A stretch of 64,000 nt of DNA from Ciona intestinalis (taxonomy: Eukaryota > Chordata > Ascidiacea > Phlebobranchia > Cionidae): positions 946,363-1,010,362 of the forward strand of contig NC_020177.2 of NCBI RefSeq assembly GCF_000224145.3. Direction: 5' to 3'. The translations under genes and the position numbers were made by a program. The notes beneath the pieces were generated by a model. The model made no database searches, was not told the DNA's origin, and saw only the letters and a list, made by a program, of their open reading frames with translations. Of this stretch, positions 36,071 to 47,450 are shown one piece after another. The stretch's first letter is position 1, and every line of letters starts with the position of its first letter.

Positions 36071-38438
36071 TATTTATTCTTACATGGCGACGCAACGACA
36101 CTGTAGTTATTATGAATGTGTTCTTTTATGCACTTCGTGTCGCTAAGAGTTACCAAGTGTGTGACTTTGTGGGTGATTATCGGTACAGTTGTCAGTCAAA
36201 AAAAAAAAAAATTGTTGTAAAAACTAATGTTAACATTTTTTTTTTAATAAAATTTATTTTTTTTATTGTTTAAAACAAGTAACTGTACAGTTTTAATTAA
36301 AACATTTTTTTGAATTCGTTTGGGAAACATGAAAAAATTGATTTTTTTATGTTTTTTTGCATAAAAATTGTAGTTGTACCGTTATAAACCTAAAATTTTT
36401 TTAAGTCAGACATATACACAAAGTATAAACATGGCGAACATTATCTCAGCGCTTGAGTGCTAAACAACAAGCAGCATTGTAGACGACAACTTGCCATCTA
36501 GTGCAATTGTAAGATTTTATTTGAAGAAATTAGTAAATCAAACATTGTATAAAGATTAGAGAAGATTTAAGGCGGCCTGCAAAGAATTGATTTAGCCGTC
36601 TATTAGATTCACATGACAACGGTTAAAGAAATAAAAGCTGGATTTATAAATGAAACTTATTTATCATCGGGTGGCGAAGCAACGTCAGTCGGTTGGTGAC
36701 CATTTTTTGGGGGTTAAAGATTTGAACAACCCATAGTGACCACTGGGTTGAAATTAACAGAAAGTGTCTTCCACAAAGATTAGTACACACAAACTGATGC
36801 AGAATCAGAACAAAGAAGCTTCATGGTTGAATTTGATATTGATCTCTTGTTTTATATTGGTCTTCCAAAACACCATACAGGGTAATTTATCTAATATGAA
36901 TGTTACTTACTTTTATCCTCNNNNNNNNNNNNNNNNNNNNNNNNNNNNNNNNNNNNNNNNNNNNNNNNNNNNNNNNNNNNNNNNNNNNNNNNNNNNNNNN
37001 NNNNNNNNNNNNNNNNNNNNNNNNNNNNNCATGGTTGAATTTGATATTGATTTCTTGTTTTATATTGGTCTCTCAAAACACCATACAGGGTAATTTATCT
37101 AAAACATTGTCATTAACTGTACATGTTTAAAAACAATTGAATAAACCAAAGTTGGGTGCAAGCAATTGCATGTTTAAGGCGGGTTCACACTAGCGCTTCT
37201 GACGTCACTTCCTCCATCGCTAGCGATACGAGCGACAGAAAATCGAATAGAAACAGTTTGTACTCTGCCGATGATCGCTCGCGATGAACGGCTTTGGCGC
37301 GAAAAGTAACAGTTTTCGCGTAAACTATTTCGCTGCAAATTAAACGGTGGAGATAATTTTCGAGTATTTATAAATGTAAAAATTATTATATTTTGTTGCA
37401 AGAATACTATATTGTAAATTTGGCGTAATAATATTAAAAAGAAACGTTTGTTAAGGTATTTTGCGACTATTGTTGTGTAAAATGAATGTGACTACAGAGA
37501 GGAGTCAATGACCAAACGGTGAACGAGAACGTAAGGTTACACGAAAAAGCGCACACGTGGGTTCACTGAGTCGTGACGGTATAAATCACGGAACAATAGC
37601 GGGGACGAATTATGAACGAATAAACAACGCAGTTAAATTGAATATAAATGAAACACCACAATACAAACCAGATACGTTGGGTATCGTAAGTGCTTCGATT
37701 TTTATGTAAACATTAAAGATGTCACTTTGTTAAAAACATTAGCAAGACATTGGGCTAACGAGTGTGTAGCATTTTCATCCAGATGAGCATTTATATAAAG
37801 CTGTATCTATAACAACAGATAATATAGTAAAACAAATTAAACCTATATAATCATTGTTTATACTTTGTTCTATCGATCAATTATTTTCCTGGGTATATCT
37901 TACGTGTAATGACTTGGGTTTTTGTCGTTCAAATCCCAAATCAAGCTTATCCATCTCATTAAGATGAGGAAGAAGGGGGTGTCACTTGTGTCATCTTCAA
38001 ATCCCAGATACATAAACTTTTGATCTAAAGTAGGAACACCATCTTTACATATAAGGAATTTCTAAATTTATACCACATTGGTATATACTGTACCAATTAA
38101 CAAAGAAACCCATTGTGATAATGGAAGCCTTTTCTTTATTAATTACAACTTGTTCTACGCTTGCTATTATGTTTATGTCACAGTTCCCCTTATGATGTCA
38201 TAAAACACCAGGTATTTTCATTTACACTTATCTGATGATAAACACATAATTATTAATATAATAAAATGAAATACAGTGAATGCTTTATAAACTAAATCTG
38301 ACCATGGTCAATTAGCACAATTTCGGAGCAAACAAGTATTTATAACGTCTGTACCTTAGCTTGACTTCCATACAATCCTTGAAGCGAAGTTTAAGCCAAA
38401 GCTTCATCTAAATTGTTTAGCCCATAGTTAAGATAGTG
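36070..38438. other. intergenic stretch with one assembly gap
   Basis: It holds SINE fragments (36080-36200 and 36665-36785), T-runs, and a local duplication around the gap (36823-36890 matches 37030-37100, TGGTTGAATTTGATATTGAT). A repeat-like start (GGCGGGTTCACACTAGCGCT) lies at 37176. No exon that I can support. Confidence 0.45.
36921..37029. other. assembly gap, 109 N
   Basis: The gap is flanked by direct repeats of about 65 bp, so it probably reflects a collapsed tandem repeat. Confidence 0.95.
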
Positions 38439-38446
38439 ATGAGTTG

Positions 38447-39164
38447 TAGGGCTGTGGATTTTCCCTATTTTGGTTTAACCGTTAACCGTTCAGTTTTAAC
38501 CGGTTAACCGGTTAACCGATATAAGTATAATCCTAATAAAAGCGTCTTGTTTATCGCTTTTCTTTCGCGAATTTAAAGGCAACTTTATGACGTATGTATG
38601 GACTATGCTTGCAATACACAGGCAAACGTTCTTAACGTTAAAGTAATGCTTTCTTATTCATATTCAAACCTGTTTTAAAGCACCTGCCGGCTAAATAATC
38701 AACGTGTGAATTGCAATTATGACGCAGTTATTAACGTGTGAATTGCTATTATGTCGTAATCAACTGCCAGGTCAAACAATCGCTATTATGATGCAATGAA
38801 TCCACGTGTGAATGCCTGCTTTTTCGTAATAAACAGGCTGCTTGGCTGAGGAAAACATTTAAGTTGTGTATTACGCCAATATAATGTTGCAAAACTAGTT
38901 ACCCCGTGGTATTACCAATCAAGATTGATGGCGTAATCGCCGTTGTAGGGCACGATCAAAGCAACAGCGTCCCTGCGCACTCTGTCTTATTGCAAAACAA
39001 CAATCAACGAACACGAACACGTGCATTTCATGTAAATAAGACAGATATTGATATACGTTTATGCCCTATGACGTCATAGTTCGGTTAACGACTTGAACTT
39101 TTCGCTAGCAGTTAACTGAATAGGTTCGGTTAACCGGTTAACCGTTAACTTTTCCACAGCCCTA
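38447..39164. mobile_element. hAT-type MITE, 718 bp, with 8-bp target duplication
   Basis: The ends TAGGGCTGTGG and CCACAGCCCTA are inverted repeats. Both flanks carry ATGAGTTG (38439-38446 and 39165-39172), a perfect 8-bp duplication as made by hAT transposases. Sub-terminal GGTTAACCGGTTAACC palindromes occur at both ends. No transposase frame is inside, so it would be mobilised in trans. Confidence 0.88.
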
Positions 39165-39299
39165 ATGAGTTGTGAAGGTGTTGAATGCGAACACAACATC
39201 AGAAATTTCAGTGGGATAACAAATTTGTGTGCTTATTTACTGAGGCATCCGTGCTTGAAATCTTTCTGATGTTTCTGCCTCATTGGTTTTTGAGAACTT

Positions 39300-40850
39300 A
39301 CCAACTTCTTTACTTATATCATCACCTGACTCATCATCTGATTCATCATGTTTCGTTGCCTGATTCTTCATCATCTGATTTATTATCTGATTTTTCATAT
39401 AATTGATCTTGAAATTTATTTGAAGACTTCAGAATATTTTTCTTTTCCTGGTAGTCTTTAATTGTAAAAGCTGGAAAAATCACTTTTAAATCTTCATGTC
39501 ATATGAAGTAAAGTTACATATGAAGTAGAGTTCAAACATGAATCTGGTAACCATATCCTAATGTGGATCATCGAAAGTGTCAATGCATTTACGGAATTCT
39601 TCTTGTGGCATCAACAACATTAAATATACCGCCGAGAAAAATCGTCCCAGGTAAGATGGGTAAAGCAACTTCACCTTTTTTTCCCTTTAAAGATTCTCAT
39701 TTTTAAATTATGGTACTCTTCAATATAGGTGTGCAGAAATATATCAACTGTTTGCTCGTTTATTCCCACTTCTTTAAAGTCGTTTTTCGTAAACACCAAT
39801 TTTCTTGCAGCAAGACCTCTGTAAGTAAGATGAGCAAGTTTTACCAGTTCTTGTCCGACCCGTTGTTCATGTTTGTTCTTACATAATCTGAAGCTTTGTA
39901 GTTGGTAAGAGTATAAATGAACACATGAGTCATCGAGTTAAACTCACGACCCGATGACATGCTTGAATTGAGACAAGCTACAATCTGAATACAGTGGACT
40001 GGAATTGAACACAAAGCATCCAAGTTTGGACGTGCCAGTAATATTTTTTCCACAGTTTTGAAATAGGTTTCACCACAAATCTGTTTAGTAAGTTTTTATT
40101 GCGGGGTTTACCCATATCATGTACCTCAGATACCAAACCTTGTCGATAATCAGAATCCAGCTCAGAAAACAGGCCTGGTCTTGATGTGATAATGTTTATA
40201 GCAATTGGCAGAAGATTACCCATCAACAACTTCTTAACAAAGACCTCTGGTCTCTGCTTGCTATTCAGTTGACATGTATGTAGCCCTTTTCCCTTTGTTT
40301 TGTATAGCCTACAGTCCATCCCATACGGCGATCATAATAACAACATTCGGATTGTTGTACATGAATTAAACCAAAGGTCTGTTCTCTTCATCAGAATGAT
40401 ACCACTCACTAAAGTTGTCATGTAGAAGAAATTCAACAGAGTAACTTTCTTTGGGTTAAAATTCTTTAGTGAGACATGAAACAACAACTCTGTGTCTGGT
40501 TTCACTGATTTATCTACAACAATACACCTGATCATCGTTTTTAAAAGGGTGCTCTTACCAACCCCAGGTAGTCCAACTACACAAACAATGTTGCCATATT
40601 TCATTTCGTGCATGGCCTTGGCTTCAGGTGTAGTGCACCTCAAGTTTGCTTCTTGTTGGGCCATTTGTTTTGCAACATTAAACAGTTCCTCAATCCGTGT
40701 AGAACCTTGTGGTGTGACATCTGTTGCAAGTTGCTACGTTGGTGCCTGTGTAGCTTCCATTAATCATCGAATATTTGTTGGACCTTGGTTATTAGAAGTG
40801 GAACAGCCTTGTTGATACGGCCTGCAACTGAAACTCCTGCTGGCAAAGGG
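39300..40850 (-). pseudogene. NACHT (NLR-type) NTPase pseudogene
   Basis: The minus strand encodes pieces of a NACHT ATPase: a Walker A GLPGVGKSTLLKT near 40540-40600, then VSLKNFNPKKVTLLNFF; a disrupted Walker B zone (NNPNVVI then a stop and frame change) near 40330; IITSRPGLFSELDSDYRQGL near 40130-40200; and LAHLTYRGLAARKLV near 39800. The last resembles the segment after NACHT in animal NLRs. An Asp/Glu/Ser-rich tail follows to about 39300. Stops and shifts occur near 39400, 40050, 40330, 40390 and 40700, so no intact product is possible as assembled. It borders a gap at 40912. Intact NLRs are cytosolic immune sensors; this copy is decayed. Confidence 0.75.
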
Positions 40851-40911
40851 GGTTCCCCGTATCTCATTTAAGATTCTTCTTAATAACACTTTTAATTCTT
40901 TAACTGCAGAA

Positions 40912-41092
40912 NNNNNNNNNNNNNNNNNNNNNNNNNNNNNNNNNNNNNNNNNNNNNNNNNNNNNNNNNNNNNNNNNNNNNNNNNNNNNNNNNNNNNNNNN
41001 NNNNNNNNNNNNNNNNNNNNNNNNNNNNNNNNNNNNNNNNNNNNNNNNNNNNNNNNNNNNNNNNNNNNNNNNNNNNNNNNNNNNNNNNNNNN
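40912..41092. other. assembly gap, 181 N
   Basis: It separates the NACHT pseudogene from a SINE head that starts at the first known base (41093). Confidence 0.95.
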
Positions 41093-41250
41093 ACAGTCGT
41101 TATAACACAGGTGTCCATACACCTCGGTGCCAGTTTACAAGTTATCAGTATGTTATTTGGTCATGATTATTTGTTTAGGATTTTTTCATTTTTGTTTATG
41201 TATGGCTGATAATTTGGACACTAATGGGTTGCCCACTAATGGGTTGTACC
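41093..41250. mobile_element. SINE copy, truncated by the gap
   Basis: CAGTCGTTATAACACAGGTG, ATACACCTCGGTGCCAG, TTTATGTATGGCTGATAATT. The tRNA-like end is missing. Confidence 0.75.
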
Positions 41251-41284
41251 ACTAATATTCTTCACTAATTTAATTAGAAGTGAC

Positions 41285-41873
41285 TTACTTAACAGCAGGG
41301 CACATAGCATAGTAAGTACCATCATATGCTTCAGCACGAATCTGTAAGAATCCAGTGGTTGTTGCTGAGTGCATGGAAGGAGGAACAAAGTTGCTCAAAT
41401 AAGATTTGCCAATTGTGTATGTTACCGGTACTGCTAAATGACTGGTTGCACATGGAGCTGTAATGCATTTATATTAAGCAGGAGAAGAGAAATCAAAATA
41501 TAAATCATAATTTTTATATTTTTCTTTAAAGCAGGATAGCGAAATTCAAACTAATTAAAACAACAAGGGAAGTGAATAGACTACAGTTTTAAAACATCCA
41601 ATTGGTGATACTAGAAAAGGGTCAATTTAAAAATTAGCCTGACTGATAAACATATGTTACAGTATAGAATAATATACTTATTTGTAGAAAAGGTGAGTTA
41701 ATATGTTTATTTATTTATTTATTTATTTATTTATTAATTTTAGCACATACAAAGGCCAGTTACAGAATAATGGATAGCAGCCTAAAACAAAATTTAGTTT
41801 GAAAAATAAAATACCGCAGCTGTATTTTACCTGCCCAAGTATAGTTCTGAAAAGTTGGAAAGATCTTTGTCAG
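41285..41873 (-). CDS. unrecognised protein, last two exons, 5' part in a gap
   Basis: Exon 41873-41831 (partial, runs into N) encodes LTKIFPTFQNYTWA and ends at CAG|GTAAAA in phase 1. Exon 41457-41285 follows a GCATTACAG acceptor, reads PCATSHLAVPVTYTIGKSYL through SATTTGFLQIRAEAYDGTYY and AMCPAVK, then TAA. A donor-like GTAAGT overlaps the stop, so a further exon cannot be excluded; ATTAAA lies about 15 bases on. Two Cys near the ends and a Thr/Tyr-rich beta-like composition suggest an extracellular domain, but I cannot name it. Confidence 0.5.
41705..41735. repeat. (TTTA)n microsatellite
   Basis: About eight tandem TTTA units in the intron between the two exons of the partial gene. Confidence 0.9.
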
Positions 41874-42373
41874 NNNNNNNNNNNNNNNNNNNNNNNNNNN
41901 NNNNNNNNNNNNNNNNNNNNNNNNNNNNNNNNNNNNNNNNNNNNNNNNNNNNNNNNNNNNNNNNNNNNNNNNNNNNNNNNNNNNNNNNNNNNNNNNNNNN
42001 NNNNNNNNNNNNNNNNNNNNNNNNNNNNNNNNNNNNNNNNNNNNNNNNNNNNNNNNNNNNNNNNNNNNNNNNNNNNNNNNNNNNNNNNNNNNNNNNNNNN
42101 NNNNNNNNNNNNNNNNNNNNNNNNNNNNNNNNNNNNNNNNNNNNNNNNNNNNNNNNNNNNNNNNNNNNNNNNNNNNNNNNNNNNNNNNNNNNNNNNNNNN
42201 NNNNNNNNNNNNNNNNNNNNNNNNNNNNNNNNNNNNNNNNNNNNNNNNNNNNNNNNNNNNNNNNNNNNNNNNNNNNNNNNNNNNNNNNNNNNNNNNNNNN
42301 NNNNNNNNNNNNNNNNNNNNNNNNNNNNNNNNNNNNNNNNNNNNNNNNNNNNNNNNNNNNNNNNNNNNNNNNN
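41874..42373. other. assembly gap, exactly 500 N
   Basis: The round length suggests a placeholder size. The first known bases on its right resemble the 3' flank of the peptide gene at 45891-46236 (see findings). Confidence 0.95.
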
Positions 42374-42412
42374 AAAAAACTTGCAATTGTGGTAACAACT
42401 GATGCTATAAGC

Positions 42413-42833
42413 CAGGCATGTGCAACCTTTTTCACTGGAGGGCCAAGTACGAAAGTTTGAATGATAACGCGGGCCACATAATTTTTTTCAGAAAAAAATT
42501 AGTATCATAAAACGACAATCCTATGCAGTTATAACAGTTAAAAATATATTTAATGCACTCTATGGCATACTTGTGCGACAGTTTATTGTAAAACTGCGAA
42601 CAATTGTCGATGTAAGAAAAGGAACCTAAATTCAGTCAATCGTATTCAATCACGCAGCATTCTTGCATCACAAAGCGCAATATTTCTGTACATGGCGTGC
42701 GAACATTTTCATTGCTTTGATGGAAACTTCATCAAATAGTGATGGCTTGAAGGAACTTTTAACATTTTGCTGAGCAGCACGCGTGCCGCACGGAACAACC
42801 TGCTGGGCCGCGGGCCACTGGTTGCTCATGTCT
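42413..42833. mobile_element. hAT-like MITE with CAGGCATGTGCAACC ends
   Basis: The left end CAGGCATGTGCAACC and the right end GGTTGCTCATGTCTG are inverted repeats, with GGGCC next to each (GGAGGGCCAAG; GGGCCGCGGGCCACTGG). About 420 bp, no coding frame. I did not find a convincing 8-bp target duplication. Confidence 0.7.
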
Positions 42834-43585
42834 GCATAGACAGCCCTTCCTAAACAACGGAGTCAAACGCTATGTGTCTGGATATTTTTATACGCATGAC
42901 ATCAAAGTTTTGCGCACGACGCTGAAATTATTGCGTATTGCGTGTAATACGCGACTTTTAAACATAAATAAATAAACACCTATAGAAACGTCTTTCTATT
43001 ATAATATGATATAAGTTTAAAATGAACGTTTTCTATTTTACGGCGGGACCAATGCCAAGACACCTTAACTACGTTGCACAATGTGGGATATTTATATACG
43101 TTATTCAAGCGATGGTGGTATAAATGTTGGAGAAAAACGGTCGTTTTATTTAGGATGGCGCGAAGTTAGAAAATATATGGTTGCGTGTTGCGTGAGCGTA
43201 CAACCGTAGATTATCTGAGTCAATCTGACTTTACTCTTTGGAGAATGAAACTTAGAAATAAATGTGGAAAGCAAGCTAGGTAAAAGGAAGCACGTATTTT
43301 ATGTTTAACTTTCGACTGCCTGTTAATGCAACGCAATTTCAAAACGAAAGCAATAAAACACGCCATAACATGTTCAAGCACAGAATAAATCAAACATTTT
43401 AAAGGGCGTTACATGTTCTGTAGTTTTTGCATGTGGAATACACACGCATTGCAATTCGTACACTACATGCGACAATATTGTAAAGTAATTACACAGGTTT
43501 GCGGTTTTGAACAGATGGTTAGACAAATTACATTTTTTATTGAAATTTACATTTTGTAAAACTCTGAATCATATTTTTTTTGTTT

Positions 43586-45690
43586 GGAGAAACACTGAAC
43601 GTGTCAAACTAAATGTCGAACACGGTGCATAATACATGTTGTATTTTGAGAGTCGGGGGTAAATTAGAATAAAACAAATGATAATATTACTTACATTATG
43701 TGCCATTTAATTCCTTGATAAAGTTTTGTGGTAATTATTAAGCGAGTAAGAGGTGTAAAACATAACATTCCTGTTATAAAACGACTGTCGTTGCTTCACC
43801 ACGCGATGTTAATTAAGTTACATTCCATAATTCGTATTAGTGGAATATCACGCTTTTTTTACACTCAGGTTTTCATACGCTTCTAATAACGTGGGCGATT
43901 GGTATAGGCGGCTGAATTAAAGCGCCAGTAAATATAAAAGTGGGGGGGCTTCATAATCCGTTTGCTGCCAATTTTTGATTACTTTCGTAAAAAGACGAAA
44001 CATGATTTGCTGGTTTCAAGCCTGATAAGAAATTCGTGAGGTTTGTTATGGCACGTTTTATGACTATCGTTTGGGAAGAGCTTTGCACCAACAGGGAATC
44101 GGTAGTTATATATAAAATACGTGCTTCGTTTTCCCAAGCTTGTTTTTACCGGTGTATTGCCTTCTCCGTGATGTTTTAGAAAAAAAAGAAAAAACTATAG
44201 TTGTACGCACACGTAGCGCAAAATACATTGGCCGTACATGTACAGTATTTCCCAATCGCGGCATATTTAATATCAACCGCTAAAACTGCCTTTTATAAGT
44301 AAAACCCTTACTCTAATTAAAGGTATGGTGGTCCTTTTGAGCTGCGAATATAAGTTTTGGTATCTCTTAATTTTATTGTAGTCGATTCAGATTATAAAAA
44401 TACTGCTTTGTAGAATGTACTGCAAAGGTTTTTTAATCATACGGTGAAAGTCGTGATTAATTGTGTCATAACTCCTCTCTGAGAACCACTGAACGTGTCA
44501 AACTAAATGCCGACCTCGGTGCACAATATATGACTTTGTGTTGTATTTTAAGAGTCGGGGGTAGAATAGAACAAATGATATTGTTACTTGCACAATGTAC
44601 CATTTGTTTTTATTGATAAACTTATGTGGTACCTTGTAAGCGGGTAGGAGGTGTATAAATCATAACATCCCTGTTATAAAACAACTGTCGTGCCCCACCA
44701 CGCCCAAAGTTACATTCATTAATTCTTTCATTCAGTCAACTGTATTAAAAGAAGATCACGCTTTCTACACTAAGATTTCATGCGCTTTTAATAATGTGGG
44801 CGATTGGTATAGGCGGCTGAATTAAAGCTCCAGTAAATATAAAAGTGGGGACATCATAATCCGTTTGCTGCCAATTTTTGATTACTTCTACAAAAAGATG
44901 AAACATGATTTGCTGGTTTCAAGCCTAATAAGAAATTCGTGATACATGTTACGGCACGTTTTTATGGCTTTCGTTTGGGAAGAGCTTTGCATCAACAGGA
45001 TTCCGAAAGTTATATATAAAATACGTGTTGTGGTAATTATTAAGCGAGTACGAGGTGTAAAACATAATATTCCTGTTATAAAACGACTGTCGTTGCTTCA
45101 CCCCGAGATGTTAATTAAGTTACATTTAATAATTCTGTATTAGTGGAATATCACGCTTTTTACACTAAGACTTTCATGCACTTTTATGACGTGGGCGATT
45201 GGTATAAGCGGCTGGATTAAAGCGCCAGCCGCCAGTAAATATAAAAGTGGGGGGGCTTCATAATCCGTTTGCTGCCAATTTTTGATTACTTCCACAAAAA
45301 GATGAAACATGATTTGCTGGTTTCAAGCCTGATAAGAAATTCGTGATACATGTTACGGCACGTTTTATGGCTTTCGTTTGGGAAGAGCTTTGCATCAACA
45401 GGATGTCGGAAGTTATACATAAAATACGTGCTCCGTTTTACCAAGCTTTTTTAACGGTTTTATACAGCTTCTTCATGATGTTTCATAAAAAAGAAGATAA
45501 AACTATGATTATATGAATACGTAGCACACTGCAGACATATTTCGGCAAGTATAAGTTTTGAGATCTCTCATTTTGATTATAGTCGATCCAATTAAAAAAA
45601 ATACTTCTTTGTAGAAAGTACTGAAAGTGTTTTTTACTCATATGGTGGAAGTCGTGAGTGATTGCTTCCTAACTCCTCTCTCTTAGGATG
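43586..45690 (+). repeat. three-copy tandem duplication upstream of the peptide gene
   Basis: The block GGGCGATTGGTATAGGCGGC with AAATATAAAAGTGGGG, CCGTTTGCTGCCAATTTTTG and GTTTGGGAAGAGCTTTGCAT recurs at about 43891, 44796 and 45191. Each copy has a TATA-like TATAAAAG on the plus strand (43932, 44836, 45238). Inverted SINE heads occur in each. I see no exon in 42834-45690. Confidence 0.75.
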
Positions 45691-45783
45691 GTGTTTCGAT
45701 AATAAACAGGATGCTGCTTAGCAACCTTTCTCTTTAAACATTTTTTTGGAAAAAGTAAACACAAGAAGAAGTGCCGAATTTCT

Positions 45784-45790
45784 TATATAA
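45784..45790 (+). promoter_or_regulatory. TATA box of the Arg-rich peptide gene
   Basis: CTTATATAAACC lies about 30 bases upstream of a plausible start site near 45815 and about 50 bases upstream of a donor (AAA|GTAAGT at 45838) that ends the 5' UTR exon. Confidence 0.55.
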
Positions 45791-45890
45791 ACCAACGATT
45801 TCATTCAAGAAATTATCATTTCTTCGGAAGATACAAAGTAAGTGATTTGTACATACGTGTAATAATGTGTACTAACTGTTGTTGCTACAG

Positions 45891-46236
45891 ATGAACAAGT
45901 CACTATTTCTTCTCTTGCTCGTCATCGGACTTCTCGTCCTCACCGAAACAACTGATGCGTGGCGTCGTCGTCGTCGTGTCACTCGTCGTCGCCGTCGTTG
46001 GGGGGGCTGGAACCAACAAGAAGTTTCAGGTTCGTAAATCATTACTGAGCAAATTGATGTTAACGTCGTATAATTATTTGCCAAAGTAAAATAAGAATAG
46101 ATGGTTCAATGCTTTATACTATGTTTGACGTAGCAAGTCGTGTAAAACAATATTCTTTCATTTTCAACCAGATCTTGAAGAAATGTCAAACACTGAACAA
46201 GAAGACATGAATGAAGAAGACATGGATGAAAACTAA
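45891..46236 (+). CDS. antimicrobial-like peptide precursor (Arg/Trp-rich core, acidic tail)
   Basis: Coding exons 45891-46029 and 46172-46236 join in phase to 67 residues. A 5' UTR intron (45838-45890, donor GTAAGT, acceptor GCTACAG) ends right at the ATG. Residues 1-23 are a signal peptide ending TETTDA. Residues 24-40 (WRRRRRVTRRRRRWGGW) hold ten Arg and three Trp. Residues 41-67 are acidic (DLEEMSNTEQEDMNEEDMDE). A leader, a cationic core and an anionic propiece is the layout of tunicate antimicrobial precursors, so secretion by blood cells and membrane activity are inferred. AATAAA lies at 46273-46278. The exon 1 core contains CGT repeats and a run of seven G. I know of no exact match for this peptide. 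Confidence 0.75.
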
Positions 46237-46272
46237 TTTCTTGTCGATCTATAACTAAATATAGACCAATAT

Positions 46273-46278
46273 AATAAA
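46273..46278 (+). terminator. polyadenylation signal of the Arg-rich peptide gene
   Basis: AATAAA, 37 bases after the TAA stop. Confidence 0.7.
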
Positions 46279-47450
46279 ATATTGAAAAACTTGCATTTGT
46301 GGTAACAAATAATGCTAAAAAGCAAAACAAAGTTACTAGACGAAATAAAGTAAATGTGAGGACTTTTTTGGAAGAAGCCCCTAAAAAGGATGAGCATAAA
46401 TAATCAAAACACCTTCATAGTTAATGGCTCGCGTTGGTAAAAAGCCACTACGGCACGACAAGTCCCCAGCCAATGGTAGTGGGTTTCTACTTTAGTAAGA
46501 AACCCTTGCGGGATGTTACTGTCCACGCAGGTTAAACAAACCCCCATAGACAAAAATAATACAACGACGCACATGAACAATGTGCACAACAAGTAATACA
46601 CCAACAAAAAAAACAAAAACAGTACAACGAGTGCGAAAATATAGTAGTGTGCCAAAACATAGAACAAACACAACAGCTCAATCGTATCAAAAAGGGGACA
46701 CGGGAAAAATAATAATTAACGCGGATATAATCATTGAAACATCTTCAACGAAAATATGGTTCTAATCCTGAAGGATAATCATCTGCAGTGTACACCATAT
46801 TGATTGTCCGACCGCAAGGAGTCGAAGCCAAAAACAATTGCGGTTGTCTCAATTAAAAAGTAAGTCGCCATGTTGGTACCGCAATACTCACGTCGTATCT
46901 TCACACAATATAACATTCGGATGTTACGCACCGCATCGATCGTTACGAAACTTCGCCAGGTTGTTACGAACCGCATTGATGATGACCTAAATCCATAACG
47001 TAGCATCACTGGCGGCGACGTCCATGCAACAACCTGATCGGTAGGGTAACTCAAAGCTGACGTAACCGCACCGAACGCAGGGTCAGGACAATGCTCTGAC
47101 CCACCGGATGGACGCTGTAGCGTAATTGTGACGTGGCCATCGTCCCAATCACGCTACATAACGTTTTAATATAAAGTCAGTCACGTGTTGAAGTTTACGT
47201 CACAATACATTAAGTGGATTACTATGACATTTTTGCGCATATTATATTACGTGTTAATATTACTTGAGTATTTGTGTACCAACACAGCGTTTTCACCAAG
47301 GGATTAGGGCAATACAGAATCGCTAAAAATTTCGATCCTTGTAGACGAAGTATACAATAGAGTGTTTAACAATAAAATGGGATCCAGCAAGATGTTCGCC
47401 ATATTTTCATTGCATATATTTCGTGACTTGTTTAAAAATAACTGGCAACA
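46279..47450. other. intergenic stretch, nothing recognised
   Basis: A locally GC-richer part (46800-47150) has repeated GTTACG-ACCGCAT motifs and a 91-codon minus-strand frame with no splice or domain features. I make no gene call. Confidence 0.4.

Noticed and set aside
41760..42477. Long frames crossing the N run
   Set aside because: They are open only because N cannot encode a stop.
46779..47054. 91-codon minus-strand frame
   Set aside because: No splice signals, no domain, no leader and no poly(A) signal; it lies in a locally GC-richer repeat-like region.
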